Of a stretch of 21,703 nt of DNA, positions 8,137 through 17,800 are shown in pieces (position 1 is the stretch's first letter; each line of letters starts with the position of its first letter). The translations under genes were made by a program, and so were the position numbers. Source of the stretch: Intoshia linei (lineage: Eukaryota; Orthonectida; Rhopaluridae); contig LWCA01000632.1 of assembly GCA_001642005.1 (NCBI GenBank), forward strand, positions 1 through 21,703, given 5' to 3'. The notes under the pieces are model-generated. The model did not search any database. It was not told the DNA's origin and saw nothing but the letters and a program-made list of their open reading frames with translations.

Positions 8137-9992
8137 CCGTTTGACGTCTAGAGTTTAGACTCTAAATAATTCACAAACGCAAATTCATCTCACGGATGAA
8201 GAATAAATTTTATAAATACAATAAAAAATTACTTGAAAAAGTCTCGATTAATCGGAATCAAAAGTAATGAACGTATTTGTATATAAAAGATTTGATGTTT
8301 GTTGAATTTTTCAATTGTAGATATTTAAATGAATGGAAATTTAATAATTGTAAATATAAAAATATATATTGTTACTTAGATCGCAGGCCACCGTAAAGTA
8401 TAAATAACTAAAATTATACATTACACAAAGATACAATTTTACTGTCAAGTTTGAATTAGACTTTTATAAACAATTTTATTATGTAATTTTTAGTAAATTT
8501 GGAATTCAAAGAAATTTAAATGTAATTACAATACAAGGCGGAGCAATTTACTTTTGATTTGAAATGTAAATCGTTCAACTAAAACTTTTATACAAGACTA
8601 TATTAGATTAAAATATTATATATCATGGAATATAAAGAAATGCTCAATGTTTTCTTCAATCTCCCAAATAAATTGATCAATGGTCGTATATCAATTATGT
8701 AAATTGTCAATTTTTATGATTATTCTAGTTGGTTTCATTAATTTTTGAGACATTTTAAATTTATTAACCCAATAGAGGTTAATAAAACAATTTTTGTCAT
8801 CTCTGCGATTAATAGTGTTACGTATTAATATTTTGACATAACTAATGCGGCATTCTTTTATTTTGAACATGTATTCTTATATTTATAATGAACCGTGATT
8901 CATTACTGAGTTTATAAACGTTGTAACATTCACAAGTACCATATTGATCATAACTTTTGTAATAGTTTTAAATTTTAATTGAACTGTGATATACTGTATT
9001 ATGTTATTTACCTATACAACTGATATGAGAATGCAATAAATACATTGTGATGAATTGTTGATTTTGAAATATTCAAATATCAGTATGATGGCTAAGCTCA
9101 ATCAACTAAGGTCTAGTAATAAATAATTATACTTTATAATGTATACTTAGTCTAAGCCAGCTATTAATAGTAGGGGTTATTTTACTATTTAAAAATTTAA
9201 CCTTATACTAAATTACAGACTAAAATAATCAAATAACTTAATTAATTTTTGTTCATTTAAAACTCAAGTAAATTGCTCCCAATGAAAAAGAATACTTTTC
9301 AACTTGTAAAATTACAAATGCATAATCATTAGACAAGTTAATCATCAACATTAATAAGATTGATGTAATGACAATATTATTATTTGGCTGTTTATAGAGT
9401 AACAATTTGTCAGATAAAAGTTACAGCTGTAGTTTCCATCGTGTACCCTAAAATTATCATCTTTAAACAATTATTCATATCATTATTAACGCTAGATTTG
9501 AGAATGATGAATAGTCTATATTTAAAATTTTCTTATTGAAAATTTCATTCACTCATTTTTTTATTATTTATAACGTTAGATTTTTATGAATATTATAAAT
9601 TTGTATTCATGTGACGATTAGCATAGTTTAATGCGGTTTAATTTGTTTACAATTTTTTAGTAGCAACAATTTACATTTTGACACATTTATATGAACACGT
9701 GTGAAATATTTAAATTTATTCAAATTTTAAAAAAGTATTTTTTTATTCCCACATTTAACTACATATTTCAGTTGTACAATTTAGAATTATAATTACATTG
9801 TACAATGTACATTGTTTTATTGTTTATGTAAATTTGGAATTTTTTGTTTGTTTCATCAATGTGATCATGTAAATATTGATACATTGATGTATAATGCATT
9901 TTTTGTAAAGATTATACATTTTCAGACTATTTTTGGAAAATCTATGATTATTTGCTCTAGAGAATAGACGTCGTAAAAATTTAATTCAGCAT

Positions 9993-10005
9993 TGCTGAAT
10001 CAGCA
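9993..10005. promoter_or_regulatory. Maf/AP-1-like palindromic site upstream of the MGCC gene
   Basis: TGCTGAATCAGCA is two TGCTGA half-sites around one central base. It resembles the Maf recognition element TGCTGASTCAGCA except for the centre. It ends 83 bases before the predicted ATG at 10089, a plausible promoter position. It overlaps another partial palindrome (ATTCAGCATTGCTGAAT). Regulation is inferred from sequence alone. Confidence 0.35.
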
Positions 10006-10088
10006 ATTAGTTTTCAAGTTAACAACAAATTGGCTATTTTATAAATAAACTTAAACTTGAATAATAAAATAATAAAATATTTATTTAA

Positions 10089-11290
10089 ATGGGTTGTTGC
10101 ACTTCATTATTTAAGTCCTTATCTGAAAAATTTAAAGTATTTTACATAATAATGACATAAATCATAATAATATTGATTAAAATATAATTTTTTATTATTT
10201 AGAAATCTGAAGAAAAAGAAGATTTGATTGATCCTGTAAACGACTTAGAAAATGAGAATTTAGCCTGTTATAATGCTTGGTAATAATGCGAATTATAATT
10301 ATATGATAATGATGAAATTAATAAATAAAATTAAAAAACGTAAATATCGATATCTCTTGAACCTGGACGAAAATTTTCAAGAAGGGGTGTTTCATTTTTC
10401 AAAGTTGAGCCCTTTATATAATTTTATTTTTGATCATAATCTTTACAGAGGTGTGACTTTACATTTTATTAAAAAATTAAATATATATATTCATTTTTAA
10501 GCAATAAAACCGAAATCCAAAAAAAGAATAAAATCGACGAATACCTTGAAGCGTAAATGAAATTATCCTTTTAAGATAAAATTTAATTAAGCAATTTACT
10601 AAACAATTATAAAAACCCAAATTATGAAGATAAAGATAAATATGGCCAACATGAAAGAGCTATTCATTACGAGTAATATTTTTTTGATATTTCACAGTTC
10701 TTAGAAATTTTATGGAAACTAATATGGTTAAAGATAAATTTCTCTCTTATCATAAAAATATGAAAGATGATTATGTTGCCGCCGAGGTTAAAAAGCATAT
10801 TTTTGATGACTGCATTTCTGAGGTAATTTAATTTTTGATAATTTACATCAATGGTGATTAAACTTTTTTATTTAACGCACCCCTAATGGATTTAAAAATA
10901 AAACGAAATCAAGTTTTTGATTACCCCATTCGAACATAATCCACCAAATTTTTAATTTAAAATTTTAATTTTGGTATCAAAGTTATGACTCTACTAATAC
11001 AGCTAATATTGTCTCATAAGACTAGAAATATAACATACTTTTCCACTTAAACTCAAATACTTTGTAAATATTTTTTATTGATTCATAGAATATCACTTTT
11101 CATATAATTTACTAATTTAATTCTTATCTTTTGGAATGTTACATCAATAAACAAACAATTCATAACTATTGGTTCTCTCGCAGAAATGATGTACAAATAC
11201 ATTGTATATTTTATTTTTCTTTCTCAGAAGAAGAGAAGTAAAAATTTCACTCTCCCTTCCAACTTTTTATTACGAGACAATGAATATTAA
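10089..11290 (+). CDS. Predicted five-exon gene for a small doubly acylated MGCC protein, family not recognised
   Basis: Five exons join in frame: 10089-10136, 10203-10279, 10592-10672, 10705-10822 and 11228-11290. They give 128 residues and a TAA stop. The protein starts MGCCTS: Gly2 with Ser6 fits N-myristoylation, and Cys3/Cys4 fit palmitoylation, so membrane anchoring is likely. A lysine-rich stretch and KSEEKEDLIDPVND follow, then a polar, probably helical middle (KYGQHERAIHYENFMETN) and a tail LPSNFLLRDNEY. There is no membrane segment and no enzymatic motif. Exon 5 has a strong acceptor (TTTTTCTTTCTCAG). Weak points are the AAA|GTATTT donor of exon 1, the TTAAG acceptor of exon 3 and a 32-nt third intron. 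If exon 3 is wrong, a short two-exon product ending at 10283 is the alternative. The MGCC plus EEKEDLIDP start recalls LAMTOR1, but the rest does not convince me. Confidence 0.55.
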
Positions 11291-11748
11291 AATTTAGGTT
11301 ACCTTTTTCACCTTACTTTTATTTAAAACATTTTATATAAAAATGTCAACATTTCTAATGGATCCTAAGGTGAACATACCCCAGTTTGAGAACCACTTAT
11401 TTACATTAAATAATCATGTTGCAAAATATGAAAAAATAAGCAAAGATTATTAATTATCTGGTATGTTTATTTTACTGATACGTTAATTACCATAATTAGT
11501 TGATGAATGATAATAATTGATAATAAGGAAAATATCTAAAATTTGTAATATTAACTTTTTTATATTCACGTCAATAGATACTTATTTAGATGAATGATAT
11601 ATTATCAAAAATTGAAAAAAGCCAAAAAAGTCAAGACTTGAAAGATTCCGTTTTTATAAAAATGATTTAATTTTACAAAATTAATCAAAATCATTTTATG
11701 CTTTACCCATATCAAATATAATTCGTTTGTTTGAAAAAAATATTAAAT
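11291..11748. other. Spacer between two converging genes
   Basis: It lies between the stop of the plus-strand MGCC gene and the stop of the minus-strand ClC-7 gene, so it should hold both 3' untranslated regions. No clear AATAAA signal was found near either stop, only A+T-rich variants. A worn hAT-like end (CAGTTTGAGAACCACT, 11383-11398) sits inside. Confidence 0.5.
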
Positions 11749-11871
11749 TTATAAGTGACGAGTGAGTTCTTTTCTTGTAATTATTCCACAAATATCATTT
11801 TCTTGGGTTACAATAAGGTGTCGTAGTCCCAATCCGCGGAATAAACGAAATACTCGAGGTAATGGTGTAGT
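11749..11871 (-). CDS. CLCN7: ClC-7 exon M: CBS2 and C-terminus
   Basis: It encodes [20 protein letters not shown], then [20 protein letters not shown] and a TAA stop. LPRVFxLFRxLGLRHL and GxxTRKxL are diagnostic of ClC-7 CBS2. The protein ends right after this helix, shorter than the vertebrate tail. Confidence 0.95.
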   Translation of the reverse strand, partial: TTPLPRVFRLFRGLGLRHLIVTQENDICGIITRKELTRHL

Positions 11872-14800
11872 CTAAAATGTATATATTCTATTTTTTTGTA
11901 AATGTAAATGTAAAAGTATACAATTCATTGTACACATATCAATACAAATAAAATCAAAATATTTTAATCGAAAAAAATTTAATCTAATCAGAGGTGTGGA
12001 AAGTGCAGTCTTATTGACGATTTGATGAGGCCTTCTGAACAATTTCAATTATTTTTCATTTAAAATTATTTTATTTCCTTAAGGATAGGTAAAATTAGGG
12101 TTTTCGTTTGGAGTCAGATAGACGGATTTTTTCTTTAAGGATTTGTAAAATTTTCGTTTTTTTCTCATAAGATTTTATTAAATTGAATAGAATATGCTAA
12201 AAATTTATCATTCACCCACAATTATCAACAATTTTCGTATTCACGTCCTAATAAAATTATTCACCCCATGAGAATCAATGCTGTATTTGATTAAATTTTA
12301 TTTAGAAAGGTGCGGCCTTCGAACAGTAAATGCTTGCCCAGTGGGAGTCCCCACCTCTGATCTAAACTAACAATAATTTTTTATGCTCGGTTTAGAAAGA
12401 ATTTTTCTTAAAATTAATTGATAGAAAATATTTTAAAAAAATAAATTTAGATAAATTTTTATCAATTTTTTATTTATTTTAAATTAATTCTCTATAGAAA
12501 ACCACTTAAATTCTTGCTAATACAATGTATTATAAATACATGTACATTTATTTGGAAAAATGTTTCAAGTTTCAATTAATAGTGAAAATTACCAGAGGTA
12601 CCGTAAAAGGTGTCGGATTTCCAAATTTTGTAAGTTCTACATATAAATTATCTTCATTGTCCACGTCGCGGCTGATTTTTTTAGTTTTAAATTTCCATTT
12701 ATTAAAATCAGACAATCGAATCCTCTATATTTTTTAATATAAAGTGTACATTGTACAATATACATTAGGGTAGGGTTACTTTAAGTGGTAGTTTTAAATG
12801 ATAAATGTGTAATTGTAAATTTGATTTTGCGTAGTGTTAATAAAATTGCCCTTAAAAATAATTTTATACTATGTTTGAAAATTTAGATTTAATCTTGATA
12901 TTGAGACTTTAATCAATTATTGTGGTTATAATTGATTCATTCTTACTTATATAATACGCTTTGTTTGTCTGTGTGTGTATTATCATTTATTTCAATAACT
13001 ACCAGTCTTAGAATTTTATAAAGTCCACATTTCAATTACAGTTTTTTCTGGGAGTGTTAGCAGAACAAATTTCAACCTCCCAAACTCACATATTACAGGT
13101 CCAAAAACTCAATTATCCTTTTTTTTGAAAATCAACCGAATTCAAGAATTTACAAAAATAAACACTCTGATACGGATTTTAAAATTATAAATATTATCAT
13201 AAATTTAAATTTCAAAAAAATATATGTTCATGACCAAAACCACAAATTAGCCTTTTTTTAATGAAAACAGACCTAGAAATTAAAAAAATGTACAGGTGGT
13301 ACAGTTGTATCCTGTTAACACACACAAAAAATTCAATCTGAATAAGTAACGCCTTCACGGTCAAGAAAGCATTTTAGTATGTATATATTTTTTTCCGAAA
13401 TATTTTACTAAAATGTTATTAAAAGTTAATTAATTATGTTTTATTAAAATTTTACAAAAAATGTGAAATAATTAACAGTCTGAAAATTAAAAAAAAGATT
13501 ATTCTGATACAGCTTATTCCAGTTGATATAAATACAAAATTTCAACCCCTGAAATCTACACATTCCCGGTGAAAAATAATTTTTAATATATTATCAACCA
13601 ATAATTTTCAAATATTTCGATTAAAATAAAAATTGAAAATGTAAATATTGATCCTACAATTTCAAAAAAAATGTGAATTGAACGTCTACACACTGCAGGT
13701 AAAAATATCCTAAAATAACACCTGCATTAGGGTCAGAGCCGAACCTACCAATCTCGAGGGCACCGAAAATGAATAATAGTTATGATATTCAAGAACAAAT
13801 TTTTTTTTAATACTCAATATCGTAAAATGGTGACCTCATCTTTCTTCCAGAAGAGTGGTGACGATACGGTAGATTCGACAATGATTAGGGTGTCTAGTAG
13901 ACACTGTCTACAGTTGATGTATTTTCTAAACTTACAAAAAACCATTTTGAATGTGAAAGCCTATTGTGATTTTATCAATTAAAATTTTTTTGCAATTATT
14001 GAAATTAATATAAAAATATAAAGCATAACTTTAATTTAATTATTATTAGGTTTGGGTGATTTATATGGTTATGGTATTTTCGATGGGTAAACAAGTTTTT
14101 TTTGTACATTTTGATTTTTTAAATTCAGTTCTAACGTATTTATTTTGGATTTTAATGATGGTTGAATTTATCATAATTACACTTAAAACTATATATAGAT
14201 CAACCTCAAAACAAATTTCGTACAACCAGAATAAATGAGGTTATAAGGTAATATCCTTATTTAATATATATTAGATAATTTACCTTATGATATATCATAT
14301 CATTTTGACTTTTACGCCTATAAATTCCTTTTTCTAAAATAACTTCAAGTTGATATCGTAGAATGATTCCCCTTAGTAAGCCGTATTTTGAAAAATTATT
14401 AAATTTCCTGTTGATTTCAATGCCAGTAGAATCAACATCATCATTCTCATTTGTTGATGAATTTAAAAGTTTAACTGAACGTGAATTTCTGTTATCCAAA
14501 AATGTGGATGGAGCTGTTTTTCTTCGTTTTAAATATTTTTTTAAATTTGTTCCAGTATATGAATTTAAATTTACAAAATTGTCCATATTATTGTTCAATT
14601 TTCTTTTTCGCACTATGGGAAATGCTGAATGGCTGTATAATGTGAGTATTTCTTTTATATAGGAAACTGATTCCAGTTCATTAAATACTATCACTGGATT
14701 ACTCATTACGCCTCTAAAATTGTATTTTTTCAATTTCAAAAATGTGTTTCTTCGTGTTTAAAATGAACACTGGACGTATTTTTTAACACAATTAAAAACT

Positions 14801-17800
14801 AGACTTTAAAATTAAATTTACAAACAATTAATAAGAAAAAAGTAATAAAAGAAATACATGTATTCCATGAGTAAACAAGGTTCACTTGCGTATCATTGAA
14901 ATATGCAAGCTTTTTCAATTAACATTTTCAAAAATGTGCTGAAAAATAGTACTCTTTTCTCTTATATGGGTAAGAAATTTATCTTTTTTTTCATTTGGGG
15001 TTAAGTAACAATTTTTTAAATTCAATATTTTAATGTTTTTAGACCTACAAACGTTTAATCAATGAAAATTTTTTCAGTTTACAATTTTTCGGTTACGAAA
15101 AATGAATATATGACCACTGGTCAATGACCACTTATCATTAGCGAACATTAATTTGAGCGATACAATACTATATTTTGTTAATTAATCATATTATTGATTT
15201 ATTGACCAAATTTTTGTGGGTTTATTTAGGGAAAAATTTTTGACTCAATTTTTAAAGATTTTCAAGATAATTTTAGGATCAAAATATGGTATGTTTTTTA
15301 AGAGAATCTATTTTTCACCCATCTTTAAAATTTTATGTAGATAATTTTTGGACTAACATTTTATAGAGTTTTTAAGGGAACTTTAAAATTTTCCCTAAAG
15401 AAACCCACAAAAATTACATGAAAAAATAACTAATATGATATATATAATATAAATTATTAAAATTGATGATTATGTCGCTCAAATAAATGTCAATTTAGAG
15501 CAGTAGTTCCCAATTGGTATCCGTATCCGTACACTATTTAAATCGGAAACAACTGCTCTAAAGAATTGATGTCTATAATTAATTGAAAATTATACATTTA
15601 ATTTTAATTTAAATCTTACGCCGCTGTTAAATTGTACAAAAGATTTGGTGGACTCCAAGGTAAAAATGGTATTTTCATTAGTCGAATGTGTTCATCATAA
15701 AGTCCCTAAATTTAAATTAACATAAATATTAAAAAAATTGCATTTTTAATTCTGTCGTTATATCACACAATAATTTGCAAATTAGTTCGTTAAATTAAAA
15801 TTTTACAGAGTTATTGACTTATGACTTATATATGCACTTTTGGAATTTTCAGATTATTTTTTTAATAAACCATAAAGGAAAGGATTTTTTAAGATTTTTT
15901 TTAGCAAATCTTTGAAGCGGAATTTTCAGATTATATTTTTAACCAAACTTTAAAGACATGATTTTTGAAGTTTTTTTAACAAAAAACATTGAACAATAAT
16001 TTTCAGGTTATTTTTTTAACCAAATCTTAAAAGAGAGGGTTTATTAAGGTTTTTATTAATCAATATGTTTTAGTTTTATATATCTGGTTACATTTTTTAT
16101 AGCTCATTTCAACAATCCTTCTAACCAGAGCCAAATATACCGTAGTCCGAGACCCTTTTCGGGGCCTCGATTATTATTTTTGCAAAATGGGGGGATAATT
16201 TTTCCCAATTAAATGTATTTGCAAAAATGATATCATAATTATTTGTGTAATAAATTTAAAATTTCAAGTTAAGACTATTGAAGATGTCACTAGGGCTATA
16301 TGACACTACACATCGTGTGCCAAAAAAATTTTTATACGCCCTAGTTTTCATTTTCTGGTGGCCTATAGATTTGTATATTGGGCTCTGTCGCTAACTTTGG
16401 ATAAATATTGAATTTTAAATTTTAAATTGAGCAAATTTTAAAATGTAGCATGCTTATTTTCTTAATTAAATTTCAAATACTGATTTCTACTATAAAAATA
16501 ATAATACAGACCACAGTCTGCTGTGCACAGGTTTAAATTTCTAAACAAGACTAACTGGTGGTTTTGACCGTGAAAGTGCCAATTCTTGAGGTTAAATTTG
16601 ATCTTAATTTTGCTTTTGAAATTTCTGGCAGTCAGTTTTCTACACTAGTCGCTACACCGTGCACAACTACAGACAGATACAGAGTTTTAAAAACAATTAC
16701 TATATACAATAATATGTACAATTTTTATAATTTGGGAAAGGTCATATGAGGCGTGACAAACCCATGGCGCATTGGCAATTTTGATAAATTGAAATTTAAA
16801 TTGTAAGATACATTTTCTTTCAGTTTCGAACTTTTCGAATCTACTGGAAATCCGTTCACCTTATATTAGTTAATATTTAATTAACAAGATAATCCTAATC
16901 ATTGATTTACCCGCACTTTAATAATCTCTATTCACTTAATAATTAAGTCTTAATTAATTAATGATTTATTATATTTTCTGAAGAACATTATTACTCTCTC
17001 ATTGACACATTTAAATCCAAATATTGGAAAACTGGCAAGATCAAAACAACCCTAAATGTCTCATTAAACTTTTAACGATTTTAATTAACACTTTAGTTAA
17101 TTTTAATAACGACACTTTTAATTAATGACGACTACATAGTATATCTTAATATTGCAAACAAATTAATATAATTTATATTTCTACACGTATAAATTCTATT
17201 AGTAGCTGGAGTTTCACAAAAAATTCGGGCGCATCTGAGATCTAATGATAAAAATGTGGCGCATGGTATGTAAAAGGTTGACCAACCCTGGTTTATATTA
17301 TTATAATCATAAATAATTCAAAATGCAGTTTTTAATAATTTTGTTTTTATAAATTAAATTTACCAACGTGAAGCACTGTCCAACCATTTTAGCAACAATG
17401 AGAACAATGACAACAGGCAAAACAAAAGTAATATCTCCTGTACATTCAAAAAGAATGACCGATAAACTGACCGTCATTCGTAAATTCCCACCAATTTGAG
17501 AAGCTGCGCCAATAAGCGCATATCTCCCTACATTAACTTGCAACCAAGGTATAATAACATTTACGCCATGAGCAACGAGACGCCCCCAGCAAGCTCCAAC
17601 AAGTAAACACGGAATAAATATTCCACAAGATACACTTAACCCATAAGTCCAGGTAGTCAATAATGTAAATGCAAGCAGTAGCCATATTAATTGAATAATT
17701 GTGATATAATTCATTGGTGCATGTAATAATTGAATCAAAGACCCTTCAGGTGTTTGAAAAAGTATAGTTGATATGGAATTGTGTGAACCCAATGTACAGT

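Larger units (their letters stand above)
7757..10088. other. Long A+T-rich intergenic region
   Basis: About 2.3 kb without a recognisable gene on either strand. Landmarks are the third CCATTTTGAGAACATT word at 8021, a 16-bp palindrome at 8121 in a locally G+C-richer patch, and the region upstream of the MGCC gene from about 9960. Nothing else could be supported. Confidence 0.5.

Noticed and set aside
10273-10500. 75-codon plus-strand frame after MGCC exon 2
   Set aside because: It lies in the predicted second intron, is low in complexity and has no family features.
10089-11290. Calling the MGCC gene LAMTOR1
   Set aside because: Only the MGCC start and EEKEDLIDP resemble it. The helical remainder did not match what I remember of LAMTOR1, so no symbol is given.
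14363-14662. 99-codon open frame on the plus strand
   Set aside because: It is the antisense shadow of the ClC-7 CBS1 exon, which has clear family motifs and exact splice joins.
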